In this document: positions 23,862 through 32,009 of the stretch, in pieces | Numbering within the stretch: the stretch's first letter is position 1 | Layout of the letters: each line of letters begins with the position of its first letter | Source: Paenibacillus gyeongsangnamensis | Lineage (GTDB): Bacteria; Bacillota; Bacilli; Paenibacillales; NBRC-103111 | Length of the DNA: 64,000 bases | NCBI RefSeq assembly: GCF_027533625.1 | Contig: NZ_JAQAGZ010000008.1 | Span: forward strand, 224,009-288,008 | Direction: 5' to 3' | Program-made: the position numbers and the translations under genes | The notes under the pieces: model-generated | Told to the model about the DNA's origin: nothing | Database searches by the model: none | What the model saw: the letters and a program-made list of their open reading frames with translations, nothing else

Positions 23862-24844
23862 GACAAGAACCCGCCTTTCGCAAGCATCTCGCGTATATCG
23901 TCCTTCGTCATGAGCGAATACGCGGATGTATATTCGTCGCCTTTTACTTTTGCGCAGGAAGCGTACCGTGCCTTTAACCCCGGAATTTCGACCGTCGGCA
24001 AAATAACGAGATAATCGTCATCAAATACGACCGTATTCTGAGCTTCGTATTCGGAGTAAAGAATTTCATGGATTTTTTCCCCGGGACGAACACCCAGCTC
24101 CACAACCTCAACCTGCTTTTTCCCCATATGCTCCATCAGCACTTCCGCCAGATCCATGATTTTGCAGGTCGGCATTTTCATGACGAAGATTTCGCCGCCC
24201 TTTCCTTCCGCCGTTGCCTTGAGCAGCAGCGTAATCGCCTCGTGCTGTGTGAGAAAAAACCGGGTCATGTCTTTATGCGTAATGCCGATCTGGCCTTTCT
24301 CCCCGATTTGCTGCTTAAATAAATGAATGACGCTCCCGTTGGTCCCGAGTACATTGCCGCCCCGCACACATACGAAATCCGTTTGAGTCTCGAGCAGGTT
24401 GGCGTAAATGATCAGCTTCTCGCCGATGGCTTTCGTCATTCCGTAGAAGTTGGAAGGATTCGCCGCTTTGTCGGTGGAGATGTTGATGACCTTCTTCACG
24501 TTATTGTCAATCGCTGCCTCGATGACGTTTTGCGTACCGATCACGTTCGTTTTAAGCGCCTCGTACGGCTGGTCCTCGCATACGGGCACATGCTTGAGAG
24601 CGGCGAGATGGAACAAATAATCCACTCCCCGGCACGCCTTCGTAAGCGCAATCTTGTCCCGGACGTCCCCAATGCAAAAATGAAGTCTGGGATCCTCAAA
24701 CGCCCGCTTCATTGCGACTTGGCTCGATTCGTTCCGTGAATAGATGATGATTTCCTTCGGATCGCGCTCCATGAGCTGCGAAACCAGCTCCGTGCCCCAG
24801 GAACCGGTCCCCCCCGTCACTAATATAGTGCTGCCTTTGAACAT
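23858..24844 (-). CDS. UDP-N-acetylglucosamine 4,6-dehydratase (FnlA/WbjB/CapE type)
   Basis: This 328-residue SDR belongs to the soluble polysaccharide-dehydratase group. It has GGTGSWG for NAD(P), HLAALKHVPVCEDQP, the catalytic STDKA and FYGMTKAIGEK, and MTRFFLT. The family converts UDP-GlcNAc to a 4-keto-6-deoxy sugar, with C5 (and C3) inversion in the FnlA branch. GGGAGG precedes ATG 24844, two bases after the preceding stop. Its partners are the downstream reductase and the upstream C2 epimerase, a classic three-gene cassette for UDP-N-acetyl-6-deoxy-L-hexosamines. Confidence 0.88.
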   Translation of the reverse strand: MFKGSTILVTGGTGSWGTELVSQLMERDPKEIIIYSRNESSQVAMKRAFEDPRLHFCIGDVRDKIALTKACRGVDYLFHLAALKHVPVCEDQPYEALKTNVIGTQNVIEAAIDNNVKKVINISTDKAANPSNFYGMTKAIGEKLIIYANLLETQTDFVCVRGGNVLGTNGSVIHLFKQQIGEKGQIGITHKDMTRFFLTQHEAITLLLKATAEGKGGEIFVMKMPTCKIMDLAEVLMEHMGKKQVEVVELGVRPGEKIHEILYSEYEAQNTVVFDDDYLVILPTVEIPGLKARYASCAKVKGDEYTSAYSLMTKDDIREMLAKGGFLS

Positions 24845-24846
24845 GT

Positions 24847-25929
24847 TTATTGACCTCCCAGCAAAAATTTAACGACCTTGCTCGACACATCCGCATCCAA
24901 ATAGCCTTGCGGCATGGCCCAATCCGTTTGCATATTCACCATAAGCTTGACGGCATCCGCGATTTGTCCCGCCTTCAGTCCCGTGATGACGTTGCTGCCG
25001 CAGTCTACCGTTTCCGGGCGTTCAGTCGTGTTACGCATCGTTACCGTAGGAACATGGAAAATGCAGCATTCCTCCTGTACCGTACCGCTGTCGGTCATGA
25101 CGCACAGGGCATGGCGTTCCAGCTTAACGAAATCAAAGAACCCGAACGGTTCGTGAAATTCCACTAATGGATGCATCCGGAGCTCGCCGATTTTTTCGAT
25201 TCGGGACCGGGTTCGAGGATGCATGCTGCAGATCATCCGGTAACCGAAGGCCTCGGCTACCTGGTTCAAACCGCCCAGAATCTCGCGCAGATGAACCGGA
25301 TCGTCTACATTTTCGGCGCGGTGAGCGGTCACAAGAAAATACGATTTAGGCGACAGATTTAACGTTTCAAAGATACGGCTTTCATCTATGCTGGAAGCAT
25401 ACGCCTGAAGCACTTCATAAATCGGATTGCCGGAGACGACGATCCGGTTGCTCGGTACGCCTTCTTTAAGCAAATGCTGCTTGCTCTGGGGCGTGTAAGG
25501 CATATTGATCGAAGAAACCGCATCGATGACCTTGCGGTTTTTCTCCTCCGGTACCGTGAGGTCGAAGCAGCGGTTGCCCGCTTCCATATGGATGACGGGG
25601 ATCCCCATCCGCTCGGCCACAATCGCGCAAAGCGCGCTGTTCGTATCGCCGAGCAGCAGTACTTTATCCGGCCGCTCGCGGAGAAGAATCTTCTCAACTT
25701 CTCCGAACATGGTTGAAAGCTGCGCCCCAAGCGACTGCTGCCTGTGCCGCAGGATGTAATCCGGCGCGCGAAGTCCCATCTCTTGAAAAAAAATATCGCT
25801 CAGGCTATGCGTGAAGTTTTGCCCCGTATGCACAAGGATATGCTTCTCCGCCAACTTGTCGAGCTTCTGAATGATCAGGCTGAGCCGGATGATTTCCGGC
25901 CTCGTGCCGAGAATCGTTACAATCTTCAT
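24847..25929 (-). CDS. UDP-N-acetylglucosamine 2-epimerase, non-hydrolysing (WecB/FnlC type)
   Basis: The 360-residue GT-B-like epimerase opens with KIVTILGTRPEIIRLSLII and has LLGDTNSAL, HMEAGNRCFD, PEEKNRKVIDA, the TAHRAENVDD segment and the UDP-binding MTDSGTVQEE. These are hallmark motifs of the family. Next to a FnlA-type dehydratase it most likely catalyses the C2 epimerisation that finishes an N-acetyl-6-deoxy-L-hexosamine. ATG 25929 is preferred to GTG 25938 because GAGGG is eight bases upstream. The GT4 gene stop lies 41 bases earlier, so it is in the same operon. Confidence 0.9.
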   Translation of the reverse strand: MKIVTILGTRPEIIRLSLIIQKLDKLAEKHILVHTGQNFTHSLSDIFFQEMGLRAPDYILRHRQQSLGAQLSTMFGEVEKILLRERPDKVLLLGDTNSALCAIVAERMGIPVIHMEAGNRCFDLTVPEEKNRKVIDAVSSINMPYTPQSKQHLLKEGVPSNRIVVSGNPIYEVLQAYASSIDESRIFETLNLSPKSYFLVTAHRAENVDDPVHLREILGGLNQVAEAFGYRMICSMHPRTRSRIEKIGELRMHPLVEFHEPFGFFDFVKLERHALCVMTDSGTVQEECCIFHVPTVTMRNTTERPETVDCGSNVITGLKAGQIADAVKLMVNMQTDWAMPQGYLDADVSSKVVKFLLGGQ

Positions 25930-25970
25930 TCCATTCACCCTCTTATGAAATGGCCGGCTGACGCCGGCGA

Positions 25971-27794
25971 TTACCCTGCTCTTCGTTTTGGCCTTGCCCG
26001 GCCGCCTCGCCGGACGACTTCACCTCTCCGGGAGCTCCGCTTGCTGCCACGCAGCAGCCGTTTGGCCGCTTGACTGCGGATGGGCTTTGCCCAACGCGCC
26101 ATACGGCGAGCCCTCCTCATCCGCCGTCTCACGAGCTTCAGCTTGCCCTGTCGGCCTTTGAGCTTGCGTCTGCGTCTAGCTTTACGCTCGCCATTGTCCT
26201 TCAATTTTTCCCCTAACGGGAGCTTTTCCAGTTCGCTGTCCGGCAGAGTGACGACGCGTGCCGGATCTTTCCCGTGCTTCCGCATGGCTGCAAGCGATGC
26301 AAACGGGTGCCGCTTCCCTTCGCTGAGCAGATACACGGTTCGGCCCGATCCTTTGGCGAGCATCACCGAAGGGCGATTTTCCCGGGTCGGCGGATCATGT
26401 TTAATGAAAGCACCCGTAGTAAAAGTGTGCAGGACGCTATCCGGGACAACCGTTACGTCTCTCCAGTTGTAGCGGTAATAATACAAGGAGTCTTCGGAAT
26501 CAAACGGACGCTTCACGTCCCCCTCCAATAGAAAAACGTACTTGCTTCTTTCGCCCCTATAAAGGGCATCAGGCTGCAGCGGGGGCAGTCCTTGCTGCCT
26601 GCGGGCTTGGTGCAGCTCATGGGTACGCGCCTCGAACTGCGAGAAGAGCGGGTGAAGCCGCCGCCGGAATGCCTCGATCCCGAAGATGGCCTGAACGGCT
26701 TGGCGGCTCGCATGCCCTCTCTCTCCCAAGGCTGGCCCTATGTCCAATAATGTGAGCACACGGGAGGTCAAGCCCGCGATGTCGCCTTTCTCCACAATAA
26801 GATCCGCATTGCCCGTAGCATGAAGAATTTCCTCCAGTCCGCCCGAACGATAAGCTACAACGCTTTTGCCGAACAGCAGCCCTTCCATCGCCGTCATACC
26901 GAAGCCTTCGTCGATTAGGCTAGGAACGACGACAATATCCATTGCCGGGTACAAAACCTCGATCCTCTGCTCGAATCCGAGGTGATGAAAGCGGGCACCG
27001 TACCCCGATTGGTCGATGATGCTGCGGCAGCGATCGTAATAAGCTGCATCGACTACGTTGCCGACAATGAGAAAGCGGGTGTCAGGCCGCTGTGCCGCCA
27101 CCTGTACGGCCATGGAAACAAAATGCTCCAGTCCCTTCTCCATGTAAATGCTGGATGATATATACCCGATTACCTGCTGATTTCCGGTAAATCCGAGCTC
27201 GCTCCGTTTGAGATGCCGTGCATAAGGCCATGTATCCGGATGCAGCTCCTCATTACGCCACGTCGGCGGCAGAAGGCGGATTTTCCCTGCGGTGGACGGC
27301 TTGTAGCGAATGGGTCGGAGGGATGTTTCCGAGATACCGACGATCCAATCCGAGTACCGGTCGATCCATTCCGTGGATAACGGCGTCCAGGCATGCTCGA
27401 TTATTTTTTCGGTGATGAACCAGGCCACCGGAATGCCCAGCGTTTTTGCGGCGGCGGCCGGCAGCACATTCAAGCAAGTATTTGCAACGATCAGATCCGG
27501 TTGATATCTGTGCATCAGAGTGATCAGGTCACTGTGCTCGCCTGCCCGCAGCCGTGCTTCCACATCTTCGATGTGGGTCATGGGCGGGTTAAACATCGTA
27601 AGAACGATGGGGACCGTATGGACGATGACAGGTATGCCCGCTTTGGTCGCCTCGGAAGAAAGCACTCCCTCCTCGGGTACGACAAGCGTACACTCCGCAT
27701 CATGCCTCAGTTCTGCGGCAAGCTGCAGCAAATACTTTTCCGCACCCGTAATCGTCTGTTTTCCGCAAATATGGGAGAACAACATGATTTTCAT
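25971..27794 (-). CDS. Glycosyltransferase family 4 with C-terminal extension and Arg/Lys-rich tail
   Basis: Residues 1 to about 390 are a GT-B enzyme: a TGAEKYLLQLAAEL acceptor loop, YISSSIYMEKGLEHF, and the donor signature EGFGMTAMEGLLFGKSVVAY. Residues of about 430-520 form an extra domain with two similar segments (KYVFLLEGDVKRPF and RTVYLLSEGKRHPF). The last 85 residues are almost entirely Arg/Lys with Gly and Ala. Such a tail is not part of GT4 enzymes and recurs elsewhere in this island. There is no proper Shine-Dalgarno before ATG 27794. A 14-codon reading frame with a strong Shine-Dalgarno overlaps the start as ATGA. Confidence 0.86.
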   Translation of the reverse strand: MKIMLFSHICGKQTITGAEKYLLQLAAELRHDAECTLVVPEEGVLSSEATKAGIPVIVHTVPIVLTMFNPPMTHIEDVEARLRAGEHSDLITLMHRYQPDLIVANTCLNVLPAAAAKTLGIPVAWFITEKIIEHAWTPLSTEWIDRYSDWIVGISETSLRPIRYKPSTAGKIRLLPPTWRNEELHPDTWPYARHLKRSELGFTGNQQVIGYISSSIYMEKGLEHFVSMAVQVAAQRPDTRFLIVGNVVDAAYYDRCRSIIDQSGYGARFHHLGFEQRIEVLYPAMDIVVVPSLIDEGFGMTAMEGLLFGKSVVAYRSGGLEEILHATGNADLIVEKGDIAGLTSRVLTLLDIGPALGERGHASRQAVQAIFGIEAFRRRLHPLFSQFEARTHELHQARRQQGLPPLQPDALYRGERSKYVFLLEGDVKRPFDSEDSLYYYRYNWRDVTVVPDSVLHTFTTGAFIKHDPPTRENRPSVMLAKGSGRTVYLLSEGKRHPFASLAAMRKHGKDPARVVTLPDSELEKLPLGEKLKDNGERKARRRRKLKGRQGKLKLVRRRMRRARRMARWAKPIRSQAAKRLLRGSKRSSRRGEVVRRGGRARPKRRAG

Positions 27795-27835
27795 AGAAAT
27801 AGCCGCAAGTAGCGCCTCTGGCTGGCCTTAGACAC
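27791..27835 (-). CDS. Candidate 14-codon coupling or leader peptide before the GT4 gene
   Basis: A perfect GGAGGTGA lies five bases before GTG 27835, which opens the frame VSKASQRRYLRLFL and ends in TGA overlapping the GT4 ATG. The GT4 start itself has no Shine-Dalgarno, so reinitiation through this mini-frame is a plausible way to translate it. The peptide is basic, like other tracts here. An alternative is that the GTG is not used and the Shine-Dalgarno acts at a distance. Confidence 0.4.
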   Translation of the reverse strand: MSKASQRRYLRLFL

Positions 27836-28003
27836 GGCGTTCACCTCCGCATTAGGATCCTCTAGGTCATTACAATATATTAGTTGGACAACTGTATCGG
27901 CACGACACTTACCCCCGTCCATTCGTACAAATTGCTGCGTTAATAGTCGAGGCGTCCTATAGAACGGCATAGGCTTGTCCTTTCCAAAAGGTGTTGGCGC
28001 GGT

Positions 28004-28026
28004 CAGGCGGAGGAAGCATCCGCCTG
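28004..28026. other. Perfect hairpin without T run
   Basis: CAGGCGGA and TCCGCCTG flank a seven-base loop 20 bases past the end of the rml operon. There is no T tract on the minus strand, so it may stabilise the 3' end rather than terminate. The rest of the 27836-28045 gap shows no clear promoter for the downstream operon. Confidence 0.4.
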
Positions 28027-28045
28027 ATTGGTCGTGCCATGCGGT

Positions 28046-28357
28046 TCAAGCCTGCTGTCCGTCTCTCAGCCCCGCTTCAAAGCCCTCTTGAAAGCTTTCG
28101 TTATATGCTTTGTTAAAGGCTTCATTATAAGAATGGCGATATCTCCTGCGCCAGCTCCGGGCCGTTCGTTTGGCCCGGATCTTCGGTCGTTTTACGGATA
28201 AGGTCCGGCGGACGGCCCTCGGCTGCTTCCGCACGCTCTGTTTGTGTACTGTACGAGGCTTGGCAGCCGCTTTGCGCTTCCTGACGATAAGACGCACCTT
28301 CCGCTTCCTTGCTCGGGGAAAACGGATTTTCCTTTTGGTTCCTCGCATCGTTCTCAC
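28046..28357 (-). CDS. Small extremely basic protein (103 aa), candidate spore-coat protein
   Basis: The first 70 residues are about half Arg and Lys with Val, Thr and Pro, and have no hydrophobic core. The last 30 switch to an aromatic/acidic repeat pattern (HSYNEAF, KAYNESF, EGFEAG). This tail resembles the aromatic GYxxGY-like segments at the N-termini of the two GTs encoded upstream. It may be a coat or matrix protein binding an anionic polymer, or a helper of the basic-tailed transferases. It lies ten bases after the preceding gene and ends the rml operon. I do not recognise a named family. Confidence 0.65.
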   Translation of the reverse strand: MRTMRGTKRKIRFPRARKRKVRLIVRKRKAAAKPRTVHKQSVRKQPRAVRRTLSVKRPKIRAKRTARSWRRRYRHSYNEAFNKAYNESFQEGFEAGLRDGQQA

Positions 28358-28367
28358 CCTCCCTCCA

Positions 28368-29483
28368 TTATCCGAACAACAGCCTTAGCATATGGCCCAT
28401 TCGCTGCATATAGGTGTGCTCCTGCAGCGTTCGTCGAAGCGCGTTCAACGCCATGGCGCGGCGTTCTTCCTCATGACTCAAGTAATATTCGATTTTGGCT
28501 ATCAGGTCTTCCGCGTTTTCATAGGTGACGATTTCGGTTCCAGGCGTATAGAAACGGGCGATATCCTCGCGGATATCCGTCAACTGCAGCGTTCCGCAGC
28601 TCGAGATTTCGAACATACGGGGATTCGGGGATACGGCTTTAATACCTTGGTTGTTTTTATTAAAGCTCCGGTCGTCTGCAGAACGATGCATATTGATGAC
28701 GATTTTCGCACCGTTGTAATAAGCGGCCGTCTCTTCGGGATTCATCCATTTGTTTAATTCGATCTTCTTGGCCAGCTCCCGGTAATGCGTGAGCCGATCC
28801 CACCAAATGCCGGAGATGTATACGCGCTTATGCGCCAAATAGGGTGCGAGCTGATCGAAAAAGGCTACCCGGTTCCAATAGGCGGAGCCGATGAAGCTGA
28901 TATCGTAGCGGTAATCGACCGGAATGATTTTCGGTCTGAAGATCGACGTATTGGAAGCAAACGGCAAATAGTGGACGGCGGCACAGCCGTTCTGCTGATA
29001 GAACGCCACGCATTCCAGCTCCAGCGTAAACACGACATCGTAAGGCTGCACCCATTGCACGGTAACATCCGAGTAATAAGGATCATCCGTCAGCCAGATG
29101 GCCGTTCGGATCCCTGCTTCCCGCAGCTTTACGATCCGTTCCGTCGGCACATGCATCCCGTCGAGTACGAGCACGATATCCGGACGCTTCTGTAATGCTT
29201 CCGTGACGAGATCCTGTGCAGGATTTAGGACGATCAGCTCGCGGACGAGCTGCCCCAGCGCCTCTATAATCGATTGGTCCAGCGGAGAGTAAGGAAGCCC
29301 TTTTCCCGAAGTGACATAAAGCATCCGCACATCCCACCAGCCCGGAGGCATATTCGGCGTTCCTCGCAGCACAGCCTCGCAGCGGCCAAAGTGGTAACCG
29401 TACTCGCGCCCAAGCCGGACCCCCTTCTTCCAGCCTCTTCTCCAGCCGGATCCGGACTTCGGTATGGGCTCTGTCTTAGGCAT
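28368..29483 (-). CDS. CgeB-like glycosyltransferase (GT-B), copy A
   Basis: The 371-residue protein has a basic, aromatic lead (GWRRGWKKGVRLGREYGYHFGRCEAVL) followed by a DUF3880/CgeB-like GT-B fold. The fold includes RPDIVLVLDG, TAIWLTDDPYY, YDVVFTLE, FIGSAYWNR and NPRMFEISSCGTLQLTD. The D-DPYY core matches the family of spore-maturation glycosyltransferases. ATG 29483 is chosen because GAGGAGG lies seven bases upstream; ATG 29489 abuts it. A near-complete paralogue lies just upstream, 19 bases away. The likely donor is dTDP-L-rhamnose from the same operon (inference). Confidence 0.82.
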   Translation of the reverse strand: MPKTEPIPKSGSGWRRGWKKGVRLGREYGYHFGRCEAVLRGTPNMPPGWWDVRMLYVTSGKGLPYSPLDQSIIEALGQLVRELIVLNPAQDLVTEALQKRPDIVLVLDGMHVPTERIVKLREAGIRTAIWLTDDPYYSDVTVQWVQPYDVVFTLELECVAFYQQNGCAAVHYLPFASNTSIFRPKIIPVDYRYDISFIGSAYWNRVAFFDQLAPYLAHKRVYISGIWWDRLTHYRELAKKIELNKWMNPEETAAYYNGAKIVINMHRSADDRSFNKNNQGIKAVSPNPRMFEISSCGTLQLTDIREDIARFYTPGTEIVTYENAEDLIAKIEYYLSHEEERRAMALNALRRTLQEHTYMQRMGHMLRLLFG

Positions 29484-29502
29484 GGTCATTCCTCCTCATG
29501 CT

Positions 29503-30681
29503 TCAATTCGTATATCCGAGCAGGTTCAGCATTTGCCCGATCCGGGATAAATAAGAGTGCTCCAGAAGCGTGCGGCGAAGTCCGTTGTAAGCGATGGTTC
29601 GCCTCTGTTCTTCATGATGCAGATAGTAATCGATTTTGTACAAAAGCTCCTCCGGCGTCCGGTATACGTCCAGTTCAACCCCCGGTGTGTAGTACCGGGT
29701 CAAATCGTCTCTTAGATCGGTTAGCTGCAGTGTCCCGCAGGCTGAAATTTCGTAGGTCCTCGGATTAACGGATTGCGCGGGGATGCGCTGACGGTTTTTG
29801 TTGTCATCGGGGTGATCATGAGATCGGTGCAAATTGATGACGATTTTGGCCCCGCTGTAATATTTCACGCTCTCCTCTACCGGCATCCATCCTGATCGGA
29901 TCTGGGGCTTCAACAGTTTGAACTTGGACATCCGTTCCCAAAATCCCCCGGCAATGACCACCCGTTTATGCGCCAAATAGCGGGCGATCCGGTCAAAAAA
30001 AGCCGCCCGGTTCCAAAACGCATTTCCGATAAAACAAATATCGCTCTGATATGCGGGCCCGGACGGCTGCGGCTGAAACGTTTGCGTGTCGGCGGCCAGC
30101 GGCAAATAGATGACCTTCGGACAGCCGAGGCTCTTATAGAAGGGGATACAGCTTTGCTCATGGGTCAATACGGTGTCATATTTCGGGCCGATCGCCGCGG
30201 TAAAATCCGTAAAATAAGGATCGTCCGCAAACCAGACGGCCGTATGGATTCCCAGCTGTCTGATCCGCTCCACCTGCTCCAGATGGTCCGGCGGGAATAC
30301 ATGAAGCCCGTTTAGCACCAGAACCAAATCGGGCCGGTGCTGCTCGGCAAGTTCATGCATGGTCTGAGGTGTACCCACCACCAATTCCCGGACACTTTGC
30401 TGAAGAGCCGAGCTCACCCCCTGGTCTATAGCAGGAAAGCCCTGCGGAATATACAGCACCTTCAAGCCGCGGACCGCCGGAACCGCGGGAATGACGTTCG
30501 CACGAATCGACTGGCATCGGCCGAAGTGATAGCCTTGCGCATATCCGTTCCGGCGGCCTCTTTTCTCCCCTAATCGCGAGCCGGCCGAGGCGGTTCGCTG
30601 CGGGCGGCGGATGAGCCGAAGCTTTACCCCGCGTGGAGCTGCTTTCCTTCGTCGCACGATGAATGTCCTCCTCCTCCGCAT
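29503..30681 (-). CDS. CgeB-like glycosyltransferase (GT-B), copy B, with Arg-rich N-terminus
   Basis: This 392-residue paralogue of the next gene has RPDLVLVLNG, TAVWFADDPYF, FIGNAFWNR, NPRTYEISACGTLQLTD and the same YHFGRCQS segment near residue 52. The first 45 residues are strongly basic. The start is uncertain. ATG 30681 is three bases past the rmlC stop but lies within a GGAGGAGGAGG run; GTG 30657, nine bases after that run, is equally plausible. It is part of the rml operon. Duplicate transferases beside a single donor pathway suggest stepwise addition of rhamnose residues (inference). Confidence 0.82.
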   Translation of the reverse strand: MRRRRTFIVRRRKAAPRGVKLRLIRRPQRTASAGSRLGEKRGRRNGYAQGYHFGRCQSIRANVIPAVPAVRGLKVLYIPQGFPAIDQGVSSALQQSVRELVVGTPQTMHELAEQHRPDLVLVLNGLHVFPPDHLEQVERIRQLGIHTAVWFADDPYFTDFTAAIGPKYDTVLTHEQSCIPFYKSLGCPKVIYLPLAADTQTFQPQPSGPAYQSDICFIGNAFWNRAAFFDRIARYLAHKRVVIAGGFWERMSKFKLLKPQIRSGWMPVEESVKYYSGAKIVINLHRSHDHPDDNKNRQRIPAQSVNPRTYEISACGTLQLTDLRDDLTRYYTPGVELDVYRTPEELLYKIDYYLHHEEQRRTIAYNGLRRTLLEHSYLSRIGQMLNLLGYTN

Positions 30682-30684
30682 CGT

Positions 30685-31149
30685 TCAGCGGAACTTGGTC
30701 GTCCAATCGAACCCGATCGACGGATCGTCGTAGGCGAGCCGGTATTCGTCAGGCTGCTGCGGATCGTAAGCCATGTTGGTGAAATACACAATCGTCGCCG
30801 GAGTCGTTCCGAGGACCCGGTAACCGTGGGCTACGCCACGCGGAATAAACAACAGATAAGGGGTTTCCTCATTCATGTAATACACGTCGGTCTGCCTATA
30901 GGTCGGCGAATCCGGCCTCATGTCGTGAAGCACCACCTGAGCGTAACCGCTCGGGAAAAACCAGATGTCGTCCTGAAGCTTATGATAATGAAACGCTTTG
31001 ATGACGCCCGGGAACGAGGCGGACATCGACGCCTGGCCGAAACGGCCGAAGATCGGATCGTCCTCCCGCAGCAGCTCCATGAAATACCCCCGGTCGTCCG
31101 CATGTTTGACGAGCTGCTTTTTTTGCACACCCTGAATCATCGTTTTCAT
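30685..31149 (-). CDS. rmlC: dTDP-4-dehydrorhamnose 3,5-epimerase family protein (RmlC)
   Basis: RmlC inverts C3 and C5 of dTDP-4-keto-6-deoxyglucose. The 154-residue cupin keeps HADDRGYFMELLRED, the KAFHYHKLQDD segment with the family His, and FIPRGVAHGY. It is shorter than classical RmlC (about 180) and its active-site spacing is less canonical, so it might be a related cupin epimerase. Its position in an rmlABDC cluster makes RmlC the best call. ATG 31149 overlaps the rmlD stop by ATGA and has GGAAGGGGAG upstream. Confidence 0.85.
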   Translation of the reverse strand: MKTMIQGVQKKQLVKHADDRGYFMELLREDDPIFGRFGQASMSASFPGVIKAFHYHKLQDDIWFFPSGYAQVVLHDMRPDSPTYRQTDVYYMNEETPYLLFIPRGVAHGYRVLGTTPATIVYFTNMAYDPQQPDEYRLAYDDPSIGFDWTTKFR

Positions 31150-32009
31150 CGCCGCTCCCCTTCCGTAAGCCAATCGTTTCTCAGAAAATGCTCCAGCCCC
31201 GACTTCCAGTCCCGCATCTGCGGGAATCCGTTCCGGCGCAAGGCCAGGTCGCCCAATGCCGAATACGCGGGCCTTGCAGCGGGCAGGATGAAGGAGTCTG
31301 AGGAGACCGGGCGAACCGGAACCTCCGCTTTACCGGCCAGCTCCAGAATGGCGCGGGCCCAAGCCCAGCGCGAGCAGAAGCCCCGGTTGGCGACATGGTA
31401 CAGCCCGTAACGGTCCGTCCCCAGCATCCGCCCGATGCATTCGGCAAGATCATAGGTATACGTCGGGGAACCGAACTGGTCGTTCACGACCGCCAGCTCT
31501 TTACCGCTGCCGGCCATCGCCAGCACCTTCGTCACGAAGTTGTTTCCGTGCTTGCCGTAGAGCCATGACGTCCTCACGATGAAGTGTCTGGAGCAGATCG
31601 TCTGCACCAGCTGTTCGCCAGCCAGCTTCGATTTTCCGTACACGTTCATCGGGCAGGTCCGGTCCCGCTCCGTGTAAGGAATGCCTTTCAAGCCGTCGAA
31701 TACATAATCCGTGCTCACGTGCACAAGCTTGGTGCCCCATTCCTCGGCCGCCATGGCCAGATGGCTCGCGCCGAGTGCATTGATGCGGTAAGCCTCCGTA
31801 GGTTCCTGCTCCGCCTGATCAACCTTCGTATAAGCCGCCGCATTCACGATAACGTCCGGCTTCCGGATGGCTGCCGCCTTGCGTATGTCATCCGGATCCG
31901 AAATGTCCAGCTCGCGCCGGGTGAAGGGCGCGCACTCGTGCTTCGGGCCAAGCACGCGGAGCAGGTCGTGTCCGAGCTGTCCGCCGGCCCCCGTGATCCA
32001 TACTCTCAT
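31146..32009 (-). CDS. rmlD: dTDP-4-dehydrorhamnose reductase (RmlD)
   Basis: This NAD(P)H-dependent SDR makes dTDP-L-rhamnose in the last step. It has the MRVWITGAGGQLGHDLL Rossmann start, NAAAYTKVDQAE, HVSTDYVFDG and the catalytic YGKSKLAGE. Length (287) and motif order match the family well. It is translationally coupled to both neighbours (ATGA overlaps). It is the true RmlD of the window; the reductase at 22980 is a distant relative in another pathway. Confidence 0.95.
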   Translation of the reverse strand: MRVWITGAGGQLGHDLLRVLGPKHECAPFTRRELDISDPDDIRKAAAIRKPDVIVNAAAYTKVDQAEQEPTEAYRINALGASHLAMAAEEWGTKLVHVSTDYVFDGLKGIPYTERDRTCPMNVYGKSKLAGEQLVQTICSRHFIVRTSWLYGKHGNNFVTKVLAMAGSGKELAVVNDQFGSPTYTYDLAECIGRMLGTDRYGLYHVANRGFCSRWAWARAILELAGKAEVPVRPVSSDSFILPAARPAYSALGDLALRRNGFPQMRDWKSGLEHFLRNDWLTEGERR

